From contig NZ_PGFV01000001.1 of NCBI RefSeq assembly GCF_021023135.1, forward strand, positions 124,001 to 188,000: 64,000 bases of DNA. Direction: 5' to 3'. Each line of letters starts with the position of its first letter. The first letter of the stretch is position 1. A model generated the notes under the pieces. The model had not been told where the DNA came from. It ran no database searches and worked only from the letters and a program-made list of their open reading frames with translations. Positions 24,663 through 32,579 of the stretch are shown one piece after another. The DNA is from Brevibacterium sp. CCUG 69071. Its GTDB lineage: Bacteria; Actinomycetota; Actinomycetes; Actinomycetales; Brevibacteriaceae. A program made the position numbers and the translations under genes.

Positions 24663-26168
24663 ATGTCGAGAATCTCGTGCCCGAATCTTCGTTCCAAGAT
24701 CGTCACCGCTGATCAGGCGGCTGCTCACATCGCCGATGGCGACCGAGTCGCGACCAGCGGCTTCACCGGCTCGGGCTACCCGAAGGCCGTTCCGGAATCC
24801 CTGGCCGCACGTGCTCGGGCCGAGCACGAGGCCGGCCGCGACTTCGGCATCGAACTCTGGACAGGAGCCTCGACCGCGCCCGAACTCGACGGAGTTCTCG
24901 CCGAGGCGTCAGCGGTGACCAAACGCCTGCCCTTCCAATCCGATCCGGCGATGCGGAAATCGATCAACGACGGCACCACCGAATACGTCGATACGCATCT
25001 CAGCCATTCGGCCCAGCAGGCGTGGTTCGGCTTCTACGGAAACCTCGATGTCGCTGTCGTCGAGGTCGCGGCGATCCTGCCGAACGGACTGCTCGTACCC
25101 GGCAGCTCGGTGGGCAACTCGAAGACCTGGCTCGACCTCGCCGACAAGGTCATCATCGAGGTCAACGACTGGCACCCGCGGGCCTACGAGGGATTCCACG
25201 ACGTCTACTACGGCACCCGCAGGCCTCCCGAGCGGCTGCCGATCCAACTCCTCGAGCCGATGCAGCGCATCGGTGATCCCTACCTGCGGGTCGATCCCGC
25301 GAAGGTCGTCGCCGTCGTCGAAACCGACGCCCCGGACCGGAACCTTCCCTTCAAACCCGCCGACGAGGACTCGCAGGCGATCGCCGCCCACCTCGTCGAC
25401 TTTCTGCGGCACGAGATCCGAGCCGATCGGCTGCCTCCGCACCTGCTGCCGCTGCAGTCGGGGGTCGGCAATGTCGCCAATGCGGTGATGGGGAACCTGG
25501 CCGACAGCGAATTCGAGGGTCTGACCGCCTACACCGAAGTCATCCAGGACGGCATGCTCGACCTCATCGACAGCGGCAAGCTCACCTCTGTCTCGGCGAC
25601 CGCCTTCTCCCTGTCCGCCGAACGGGCCGCGGACTTCAACGAGAACATCGAGTCGTACAAGGGGCGGATCCTGCTGCGTACGCAGGAGATGTCGAACCAC
25701 CCGGAGGCCATCCGCCGCCTCGGGGTGATCGCCATCAACGGCATGGTCGAAGCCGATATCTACGGCAATGTGAACTCGACCCACGTCATGGGTTCGTCGA
25801 TCATCAACGGCATCGGCGGATCGGGAGACTTCGCCCGCAACGCCTATCTCAACTTCTTCGTCTCGAACTCTCTGGCCAAGGGCGGGGCGATCTCCTCGGT
25901 CGTGCCCTTCGCCAGCCACATCGACCACACCGAACACGACACCCAGATCCTCGTCACCGAACAGGGACTGGCCGATCTGCGCGGACTCTCCCCGGTGGCC
26001 AGGGCACGGAAGATCATCGCGAACTGCGCGCACCCGAGCTATCGGGACCGCCTCGGCGACTATCTGGATCGGGCGATCGCCGAGAATCCCCATGGCCGGC
26101 ACACTCCGCACCTGCTCGGCGAGGCGCTGTCCTGGCACGGACGGTTCCAGGCCGAAGGGCACATGTAG
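24663..26168 (+). CDS. Acetyl-CoA hydrolase/transferase family protein (succinyl-CoA:acetate type)
   Basis: The 501-residue protein matches the Cat1/AarC/ActA CoA-transferase family. GFTGSGYPKAVPE lies near the N terminus, AYTEVIQDGM contains the CoA-accepting Glu (Glu292), and GSSIINGIGGSGDFARNAYL is the C-terminal glycine-rich block. It should move CoA between acetate or propionate and succinate, or hydrolyse acetyl-CoA. The ATG is preceded by TAGACT 7 bp away and no ribosome site, suggesting a leaderless transcript separate from the abgA-like gene 104 bp upstream. Exact acyl specificity is not readable. Confidence 0.9.
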   Translation: MSRISCPNLRSKIVTADQAAAHIADGDRVATSGFTGSGYPKAVPESLAARARAEHEAGRDFGIELWTGASTAPELDGVLAEASAVTKRLPFQSDPAMRKSINDGTTEYVDTHLSHSAQQAWFGFYGNLDVAVVEVAAILPNGLLVPGSSVGNSKTWLDLADKVIIEVNDWHPRAYEGFHDVYYGTRRPPERLPIQLLEPMQRIGDPYLRVDPAKVVAVVETDAPDRNLPFKPADEDSQAIAAHLVDFLRHEIRADRLPPHLLPLQSGVGNVANAVMGNLADSEFEGLTAYTEVIQDGMLDLIDSGKLTSVSATAFSLSAERAADFNENIESYKGRILLRTQEMSNHPEAIRRLGVIAINGMVEADIYGNVNSTHVMGSSIINGIGGSGDFARNAYLNFFVSNSLAKGGAISSVVPFASHIDHTEHDTQILVTEQGLADLRGLSPVARARKIIANCAHPSYRDRLGDYLDRAIAENPHGRHTPHLLGEALSWHGRFQAEGHM

Positions 26169-26177
26169 GCAGGGGCG

Positions 26178-27509
26178 TCAGCCGGCGATCCAGGTCGGCA
26201 CGGCCGCGACGAACCAGGCCAGGCCCGGTCCGATGAGGCACATCAGTCCGGCATAGCCGATCATCTGCTTGTAGTAGCGGTCGCGGATGGTCGAATGCAC
26301 ATTCGCCAGCAGCATCGCACCGTTGGTGGAGAACGGGCTGATGTCGACGATGGTCGCGGCGATCGCCAGCGCCGCGACGAAGCCTCCGACGTGGACATCG
26401 CCCGACTCGAGGAAGGGCACTGCCAAGGCGATGACCACGCCGATGATCGCCAGCGAGGACGCCAGGGCCGAGATCAGACCGGACATGTAGAAGAGTAGCA
26501 GAGCGGCCAGCAGCGGAATTCCGATGGCGGAGATGCCCGCCGAGACCCACTCCACGGTGCCCGCCTCCTGCAGGACCGCGATGTAGGTGAGCACACCGGT
26601 GATGAGGATGACGACCGACCAGGAGACCCGGGACATCGCGGCCTTGCCCGCCGCAGGATTGATGACGGCGAGGATGATCGAGATCGTGATCGTCACGAAG
26701 CCGACGTCCCAGCCGAAGATGAGCACCGACAGCGCCATCGCGATGAGCCCGATGAGGGTCGGCACCTGACCTCGGGTCGGCCTGACCCGCCGTGCCTCGT
26801 TTGTCGGTGCGCTTCTGGTGAGCAGCCCGGTCTGCGATGCGGCCGTGGAATCCGGTGACGCGTCGGCGGAACCCGGCGACGGCGAGGCCGGATCATCGTC
26901 GGCCTCGGCTCGCAGGCCGGGCCGGTGCCGCAGCACCAACCACACGACGAGGGCGAAGACGAAGTTGAAGACCAACGGCGCGAGGAACAGCGACACCGGG
27001 CTGGGGGTCAGCCCGTTCTTCGCGAGGTAGTCATCGATGAAGATGCCGTAGACGCTGATGGGGGAGAAGGCGCCGGCGAGGGCACCGTGGACGACGAGGA
27101 GACCAACCATGAACTGATTGAGACGGTGTCTGCGGGCGAAGGTCAGGGCCAGCGGAGCGATGATCGCCACGGCGAAGAGTGCACCGAGTGAGATGAGGAC
27201 GGCGGTGAGGGCGAAGAAGATCCATGGCATGAGTGAGATCCGCCCGCCGACGATTCTGACGCACCAGTTGACGATGAGCTCGATGACGCCGTTGTTCTGG
27301 GCGAAGCCGAAGAGATAGGTGAGTCCGACGAGAGTGAGGAAGAGGTCGACTGGAAAGCCGGCGAGGAACTCCTCGGGCGCCTGGTGAAGGACGAGTCCGC
27401 CGACTCCGGCCGCCGCGATGAACCCGAGCAGTCCCATGTTGATGTCCCGCCAGGTGCCGATGATGAACATCAGTCCGAGGACGATCACACAGATCAGTTC
27501 CGCACTCAT
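26178..27509 (-). CDS. MatC/IT-superfamily dicarboxylate carrier
   Basis: The 443-residue protein has 11-12 hydrophobic helices. A disordered cytoplasmic loop rich in Ser/Ala/Asp (about 200-245) splits two halves of equal length. The first half, with GLLGFIAAAGVGGLVLHQ and LVGLTYLFGFAQNNGV, resembles the MatC N-terminal domain, and the second ends in DISPFSTNGAMLLANV. MatC-type proteins import malonate or other dicarboxylates. It is convergent with the CoA-transferase gene (9 bp between stops), which could activate such an acid, though they are on opposite strands. The loop length is unusual. Confidence 0.78.
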   Translation of the reverse strand: MSAELICVIVLGLMFIIGTWRDINMGLLGFIAAAGVGGLVLHQAPEEFLAGFPVDLFLTLVGLTYLFGFAQNNGVIELIVNWCVRIVGGRISLMPWIFFALTAVLISLGALFAVAIIAPLALTFARRHRLNQFMVGLLVVHGALAGAFSPISVYGIFIDDYLAKNGLTPSPVSLFLAPLVFNFVFALVVWLVLRHRPGLRAEADDDPASPSPGSADASPDSTAASQTGLLTRSAPTNEARRVRPTRGQVPTLIGLIAMALSVLIFGWDVGFVTITISIILAVINPAAGKAAMSRVSWSVVILITGVLTYIAVLQEAGTVEWVSAGISAIGIPLLAALLLFYMSGLISALASSLAIIGVVIALAVPFLESGDVHVGGFVAALAIAATIVDISPFSTNGAMLLANVHSTIRDRYYKQMIGYAGLMCLIGPGLAWFVAAVPTWIAG

Positions 27510-27788
27510 AGCCGCAGTGGCTCCTTCATGGTCGCCGGGGTTTTCGGATGTGCCGGTGGCGAGGAGGGAACGCCGAACGGATCGTCGCTCTCGCCTCGTT
27601 CAACCTAGGTGAAATCTCATCCTCCGACCATTCTGTCTCGTGATGTGACTAACCGTGTTGGCCGAACTGGAGTGATCGGTTCGAAATCCATCCACCGCGG
27701 ATAGTGCGTCAGGTCACCAGATCGGTGAGAGTGTCATTCAGCCACCATCACGGTGGTTGTCCTGCACTGCTCGAGGCGAGAGAGGTTG

Positions 27789-28286
27789 ATGACTGCCATG
27801 ACCGAAGACGTGAATGAGCCCACCCGCGCCGAGGTGCTTCGCGCCGCCGACGCCATCGTCGCCGCCTTCTCCGCGACAGACACGGAGGCCTACTTCGCGG
27901 CGTTCGCCACGGATGCGTCGTTCGTCTTCCATCCCGAACGGCACCGCTTCGACTCCCGCGCCGAATACGAGGACACCTGGAAATCGTGGCTGGCCGAGGG
28001 ATGGTCGGTAGCCGACTGCAACTCGAGTGACCGGCTCGTCCAGACCTTTCTCGGCGGTGCCGTCTTCTCGCACACCGTCGATACGACGGTGAACACCGGT
28101 GACGGCCGGGAATCGTATCGGGAGCGTGAGAGCATCGTCTTCCGCCGCCTCGGCAATGGTGGACTCGTGGCGATCCACGAGCACCTTTCGACGGTCCCGG
28201 AGGCTGCGCAAGCTACCGACGCCGCTGATGCTGCCGACCTCACCGGCTCGACCGACGCCACCGACGCCGAGGCGGGAGAGCAGTGA
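27789..28286 (+). CDS. NTF2/SnoaL-like protein
   Basis: From ATG 27789 (GAGGCGAGAGAGG upstream) the product is 165 residues. The first 130 have the cone-shaped NTF2-like fold pattern: AADAIVAAFSATDTEAYFAA, FHPERHRFDSRAEYEDTW and ESIVFRRLGNGGLVAIHEHLS. The last 35 residues are a disordered Ala/Asp/Thr tail. The stop overlaps the GTG start of the NCS1 permease (GTGA), so the two are translationally coupled. Such proteins are often small enzymes or ligand binders. A role in handling the permease substrate is inference from coupling. Confidence 0.78.
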   Translation: MTAMTEDVNEPTRAEVLRAADAIVAAFSATDTEAYFAAFATDASFVFHPERHRFDSRAEYEDTWKSWLAEGWSVADCNSSDRLVQTFLGGAVFSHTVDTTVNTGDGRESYRERESIVFRRLGNGGLVAIHEHLSTVPEAAQATDAADAADLTGSTDATDAEAGEQ

Positions 28287-29650
28287 ACTGGTACCGCAGG
28301 CTCGAGGCGCGGCTCGAGTCCGGCAGCGACGATTCCGGCGTCATCCGCGGACAGTTGGGCACCGGTCGGATGTTCATGATCTGGTTGGCCGCCAACCTCG
28401 TGGTCACCACGATGCTCACCGGCACGCTCTTCGTCCCGGGCATCGACTACACGACGGCGATCTTCGTCATCGTCCTCGGCACGGTCCTCGGCACCATCGT
28501 GCTCACCCTCATCGGCAATATCGGCACCCGGACCGGATTGGCGACGATGGCGATCACGCGGGGAGCCTTCGGTGCGAAGGGCAGCTATCTGCCCGTGGCG
28601 GCCAATGTCGTCATCCTCATGGGCTGGAGCTGGGTGCAGGCGATGCTCGCCGGCATCAGCGTCAATTACGTCGTCGCGCAGACGACCGGATTCTCCAACC
28701 CGATCCTCTTCTCCGTCCTCTGCCAGGCACTCGTCGTCGGCCTGGCGATCCTCGGCCATAAGGGAATCGAGAAGGCCGAGCCGTGGTTCGCCCTCCTCAT
28801 CCTCCTGGTCATGGCCTATATCTTCGTCATCGCCTTCACCGGGCACGCACCGGCCGAGTACACGCAGATCCCGATCGACCCGAGCCTCGACGTCACCCCG
28901 GCGCTGGCCCTGGACATCGTGATCTCGACCGCGATCTCCTGGACCGTGCTCTCCGGCGACCTCAATCGACTCGCCGGCAGTCAGCGAGCGGGAATCGTCG
29001 GCTCCGGCCTCGGCTACATCACCTCGACCGTCTTGGCCATGGTGCTGGGACTGACCGCATTCAGCTTCATCCTCCTCGACGGCTCGGACGCGGCTGCCTT
29101 CGACCCGACCGTGCTGGCCGAGGAATTCGGCTGGGCGCTGGCGATCGTCATCTTCCTCTCCGTCATGGCCACGAACACCATGGTCGTCTACGGCATGGTC
29201 AACTCCGTCGTCGGTGCGCAGAGCCGAACCAGACTGAAGTTCCTGCCGGTGGCACTGATCCTCGGGGCGATCTCGATCATCGGTTCGACCTGGCTGGCGC
29301 TGCTCGACCAGTACACGGACTTCCTGACCATGATCGGCGCCTTCTTCGTCCCGGTCTTCGCGATCCTCATCGTCGACTACTACCTCATTAAACGCGGAGC
29401 CTACCCCCGCGACATCCTCCGCGATTCCGGCGGCCTCTACTCCTATGTCCGCGGAGTGAATTGGGCGGCGGTGGCCGTGTGGGTGAGTGGGGCGCTCGTG
29501 TCCTATCTGCTCACCTATGCGTATCCGAGTCCGGTGGGCGCGACGATCCCGTCCTTCATCGTCTCGTTCCTGCTCTACCTGGGACTCTCATGGCGCTCGC
29601 GCGGACGATTCTCCGGAGTCGACTCCCAGCACCTGTCCGTCCAGGGCTGA
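28283..29650 (+). CDS. NCS1-family cytosine/purine permease-like transporter
   Basis: The 455-residue protein has about 12 helices with NCS1 features: NIGTRTGLATMAITRGAFG in helices 2-3, VVILMGWSWVQAML carrying the aromatic substrate-stacking region, and DIVISTAISWTVLSGDLNRLA around helices 6-7. It should co-transport a nucleobase or related heterocycle with H+ or Na+. The GTG start at 28283 lies inside the end of the NTF2-like gene. No dedicated catabolic enzyme other than that gene is adjacent, so the substrate is open. Confidence 0.88.
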   Translation: MNWYRRLEARLESGSDDSGVIRGQLGTGRMFMIWLAANLVVTTMLTGTLFVPGIDYTTAIFVIVLGTVLGTIVLTLIGNIGTRTGLATMAITRGAFGAKGSYLPVAANVVILMGWSWVQAMLAGISVNYVVAQTTGFSNPILFSVLCQALVVGLAILGHKGIEKAEPWFALLILLVMAYIFVIAFTGHAPAEYTQIPIDPSLDVTPALALDIVISTAISWTVLSGDLNRLAGSQRAGIVGSGLGYITSTVLAMVLGLTAFSFILLDGSDAAAFDPTVLAEEFGWALAIVIFLSVMATNTMVVYGMVNSVVGAQSRTRLKFLPVALILGAISIIGSTWLALLDQYTDFLTMIGAFFVPVFAILIVDYYLIKRGAYPRDILRDSGGLYSYVRGVNWAAVAVWVSGALVSYLLTYAYPSPVGATIPSFIVSFLLYLGLSWRSRGRFSGVDSQHLSVQG

Positions 29651-29675
29651 AGCCGGAGACCCTCCGCTGACGACC

Positions 29676-29776
29676 GACGCGGAAGGAACCTTCGCTGAGC
29701 GCCGACCTCTGATCACCGACTTCTGATCACTGACCGCGCATCATCGACGCGGAAGGGCCCTTCGATCACCGCCGAC
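29676..29776. repeat. Two 31-bp direct repeats, each with a small hairpin
   Basis: Units 29676-29706 and 29746-29776 agree at 26 of 31 positions. Both begin GACGCGGAAGG and end CGCCGAC, and each contains a GAAGG...CCTTC inverted core. They lie 26 bp and 96 bp after the NCS1 permease stop, so they could help end transcription, but they may also be intergenic repeat debris. Confidence 0.6.
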
Positions 29777-29784
29777 GTCGCGGG

Positions 29785-29834
29785 CTGCTCCCTGTCCGTT
29801 CGACGCGGCCTACTCCCTGTCCGCTCGACGCTGG
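29785..29834. repeat. 25-bp tandem repeat, two copies
   Basis: The text CTGCTCCCTGTCCGTTCGAC at 29785 recurs at 29810 as CTACTCCCTGTCCGCTCGAC, an exact 25-bp period with a few substitutions. It lies in the spacer before the DUF222-HNH gene and belongs to no known element. Confidence 0.55.
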
Positions 29835-30120
29835 CGGGCTGCCCGCTGACCGCCTGGATGCATCGACCATGGAGGTTGGTGACGGTTTTCCTGTCGAGTC
29901 GCTTTCCGAGGTGGGTCTGATTTCTCATGTCAGTGCCGAATGAGACGATTGAGGAACAAGATGAAACGAATGTACATGAAAAGTCAGAGATTTTATGAGA
30001 ATATTCTGTTCCGGCTATAGACATTGAATGTTCGAATAGAATAGTATTAAAGTACTAAGAAATTCGAGTCAGTTCCACCGTTGCTTCCCCGACAATGACG
30101 TACGAGGCAGGTGAAAGACA

Positions 30121-32400
30121 ATGAAAGGCATTACCCCGGCTCCCACAGATCCGCCCCACGGCGATGCCGCAGCGGGCCCTTCGCCGCGATACACGATTCG
30201 TTTCGAATCGAATGTCACCAGGCTTGCCGAGGCTGCAGCCGAATCCGATCGCGCACAGTTCGCCGTATTGGAGCAGACCGCGGGAATCATCCTCGAACAG
30301 GTGATGCAGTTCAACGGGTGTGAAACGCCCCAGGGCGATGATCCATACCGGTGCGAGACGATCGCTGCGGCAGTTGCACGGTGTGCGGAGCCGGTCGAGG
30401 ACAAAGTCCGCGAAGTCGCTGCCAGCCCGTGGGATCCCTGGCGAGCTTATGACGCCGAGGGAAGGCCTTTGGGATCCGACATTGCCGAGGCCACCGACGT
30501 TGCCGAAACCACCGACGTTGCCGAGGACGCCGAAGCCTCCGGTGGCCCTTTGCCGGATGCCACCGCCGCTGAGACTCTCGAAGGCGATGCACCTGCGACC
30601 GACATTGCCGGCGCGGAACACCCTGGTGCGCACGCAGATGCGACCGAAGCCGAACTCCCGGCGTTCCCTGATTTCGATCTCAGGACCTGTTTCTACGAGT
30701 GGGTGCACGAGAACGTGCTCAAGGAGAACCTCGTTGAAGTGTCCTCGATCCTCGGTACTGCCACCCCGCGTACCTACCGACATCTCACTCATGCAATGAC
30801 GATCATCATCGGACTGCCGAGATTCGCCGACCGGGTACACAATGGAGAATTCGCCCATGCCCACGTCGAGTCGGCGGCGAACCTGTGCGACACCGTCGCC
30901 TTCGGCCTCCTGCCTCAGCTGGACGAGTTCCTCGCCACCCGAAAAGCCGAAGTGACCAGTGAGAGCCTTCGCAAGTCATTGAGGAAGAAGATCAACCTCC
31001 TTGAGCCTTCGCAGGACCGGTCCGAGCTGGCGGCGAAGCGACGCAATGTCTGCGTCGAGGGCCGTGCGGACGGAAGCGCCTGCATGATGATCAATGGGCC
31101 TGCTGCGGAGATCTTCGCGAGCTATCACCGAATCGAAGCGATGGCCCGCGCGGTTCACGGCAAGAACGGCAGCCCCTTCAACCTCCGCTCGGGCCTTGAG
31201 ATCATCGACGAGCGGTCTATCTCGGCACTGATGTACGACATTGCGATTCGTCCGGTGCCGGACCTGAAGATCAAAGTCAGAGAGATCGATCCGGGCACCG
31301 GTCTGCTCATCGAGCGCGAAGCACCCCTGCTCGATGACGAGGGCACTCTGCTCTTCAACGGCGATGATCACGACAATGGCGTCGAGGACTATGCGAAGTC
31401 GTTGCTGCCGGACACCACTGACTCTGCCTTCATCGCGAATGGTTCAGAATCGGCACGCGAACGGGAGTTCTCCGTCAAGATCACCATGCCGACTCAGCAG
31501 TGGTGGTTGGCGAATCAGGCGGCCACCGTGGTCACGGTCCCGTTCCTGACTCTGACGGGAGACTCCGGGCTTCCCGGCAGCTACGCCGACGGAACACCTG
31601 TGCCCGCCGAGGTGGCCAGGCAGATCGCGGGGCGCTCGAAGACTCTGCTGAGGATTCTCACCGACCCCGCCACCGGCACACCGATCGACGCGAAGGCGAC
31701 GAGCTACGCGATTCCGCAGGACCTGCGGAAGGCGATCGTCGAGCAATGGGCGATCTGCACAGCACCCGGATGCACAAGGAGAGCAGAGAAGGCAGAGATC
31801 GACCACGTCGATCCGTTCTTCCACCTCGAACCGCTCAAGGGAGGACTGACGAGGTTCGGAAATCTCCAACCTCTGTGCAAGAAGGACCACGCGCTGAAGA
31901 CAGCGCGAAGGTACTCGATCAGAATGCCTCGATCAGGGTTGGTCGAATACGAGTTCAAGCATGGCATCACGGCGTCTGTCACTCCACCTGATCAGCCGGT
32001 GAACGCCTCCCAGGCGCTTGAGTTCTATGCCCTGGCACACTTGCGTCCGCAGCGATGGCGTCTGCCGGAGAGCTCTGTCCCGGCACCGCCGATGGTCCTG
32101 GAACTCATGCCCGGCGAGTCGACGATCCGGGCCCGCGAGGCAGAGAGCCGACGTGCTCAGGAGCTGACAGCCAAGCGCCGTCGGATATCGCAGGACTACC
32201 GACAGGCTCGTGCGGCTCGACGGAGGCTGCTGATCGAGCGGATGCTCGATTGGGAGAATGCAGTGTTTCAGCCCTGTCTTCCACCCGGATCGGACCCCCT
32301 GATGCGGAAGCAGCTTCCGTGCGGATCAGGTCGCTCCCGGAGAGACCCCAATTCCGAAGCATTCTGGGCGACCGATCCGGATGATCCGCCACCGTTCTGA
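30121..32400 (+). CDS. DUF222 (13E12-family) HNH endonuclease
   Basis: The 759-residue protein has a long DUF222 region (about 30-500) and a C-terminal HNH module near 535-590: CTAPGCTRRAEKAEIDHVDP, then FGNLQPLCKKDH. The two CxxC-like pairs and the His residues expected for a zinc-bound HNH nuclease are present. An Ala/Asp/Glu/Thr-rich insert with DVAETTDVAEDAE repeats lies near 120-180, and a basic Arg/Gln stretch follows the HNH. This is the 13E12 family of multicopy actinobacterial genes, of unknown role, in some species SOS-regulated. The upstream A+T-rich spacer suggests a mobile history, but there are no element ends. Confidence 0.88.
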   Translation: MKGITPAPTDPPHGDAAAGPSPRYTIRFESNVTRLAEAAAESDRAQFAVLEQTAGIILEQVMQFNGCETPQGDDPYRCETIAAAVARCAEPVEDKVREVAASPWDPWRAYDAEGRPLGSDIAEATDVAETTDVAEDAEASGGPLPDATAAETLEGDAPATDIAGAEHPGAHADATEAELPAFPDFDLRTCFYEWVHENVLKENLVEVSSILGTATPRTYRHLTHAMTIIIGLPRFADRVHNGEFAHAHVESAANLCDTVAFGLLPQLDEFLATRKAEVTSESLRKSLRKKINLLEPSQDRSELAAKRRNVCVEGRADGSACMMINGPAAEIFASYHRIEAMARAVHGKNGSPFNLRSGLEIIDERSISALMYDIAIRPVPDLKIKVREIDPGTGLLIEREAPLLDDEGTLLFNGDDHDNGVEDYAKSLLPDTTDSAFIANGSESAREREFSVKITMPTQQWWLANQAATVVTVPFLTLTGDSGLPGSYADGTPVPAEVARQIAGRSKTLLRILTDPATGTPIDAKATSYAIPQDLRKAIVEQWAICTAPGCTRRAEKAEIDHVDPFFHLEPLKGGLTRFGNLQPLCKKDHALKTARRYSIRMPRSGLVEYEFKHGITASVTPPDQPVNASQALEFYALAHLRPQRWRLPESSVPAPPMVLELMPGESTIRAREAESRRAQELTAKRRRISQDYRQARAARRRLLIERMLDWENAVFQPCLPPGSDPLMRKQLPCGSGRSRRDPNSEAFWATDPDDPPPF

Positions 32401-32474
32401 CCTACGGGCCCTTCGGAGCCGTTCCGACCCGCAGGCCCTCCGGAACCGTTCTGACCCTCAGGTCCTAAGGATTC
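32394..32474. repeat. 27-bp tandem repeat, three imperfect copies
   Basis: Units begin GTTCTGACCTACGGGCCC at 32394, GTTCCGACCCGCAGGCCC at 32421 and GTTCTGACCCTCAGGTCC at 32448, an exact 27-bp period. The first unit contains the HNH gene's TGA stop. Each holds a GGGCCCTTCGGAGCC- or GGCCCTCCGGAACC-like imperfect inverted core. The third copy decays after 16 bp. It may serve as the 3' end or terminator of the HNH transcript. Confidence 0.6.
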
Positions 32475-32579
32475 GTCGGCGGCGATATCGCGGCAGGCGG
32501 CGGTCCGCTGCCGAAGGGCCGATGTCCCGCCGGTCGCAAGATAAGCCAGAGACCGCCGCGCTTGTCCAGCATGTGTGGA

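Larger units (their letters stand above)
29651..30120. other. 470-bp spacer with repeats and A+T-rich segment
   Basis: No gene is supported here. The first half is G+C-rich and holds two pairs of imperfect direct repeats (29676 and 29746; 29785 and 29810). The second half, from about 29930 to 30070, becomes strongly A+T-rich compared with the rest of the window and leads to the DUF222-HNH gene. It contains TTGAATGTTCGAA-like text and several TATA-like stretches that could serve as its promoter. Confidence 0.6.

Noticed and set aside
30021-30045. Possible LexA box upstream of the DUF222-HNH gene, as reported for some 13E12-type genes
   Set aside because: Only one half-site (GTTCGA) is present; the other half does not match TCGAAC at the required spacing.
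29651-30120. Insertion-sequence remnant in the A+T-rich spacer
   Set aside because: No transposase fragment, terminal inverted repeats or target duplication can be seen; only short direct repeats.
30121-32400. DUF222-HNH gene as a homing endonuclease, restriction enzyme or phage terminase partner
   Set aside because: No intron, intein, methyltransferase or phage gene is adjacent; the DUF222 architecture places it in the 13E12 family.
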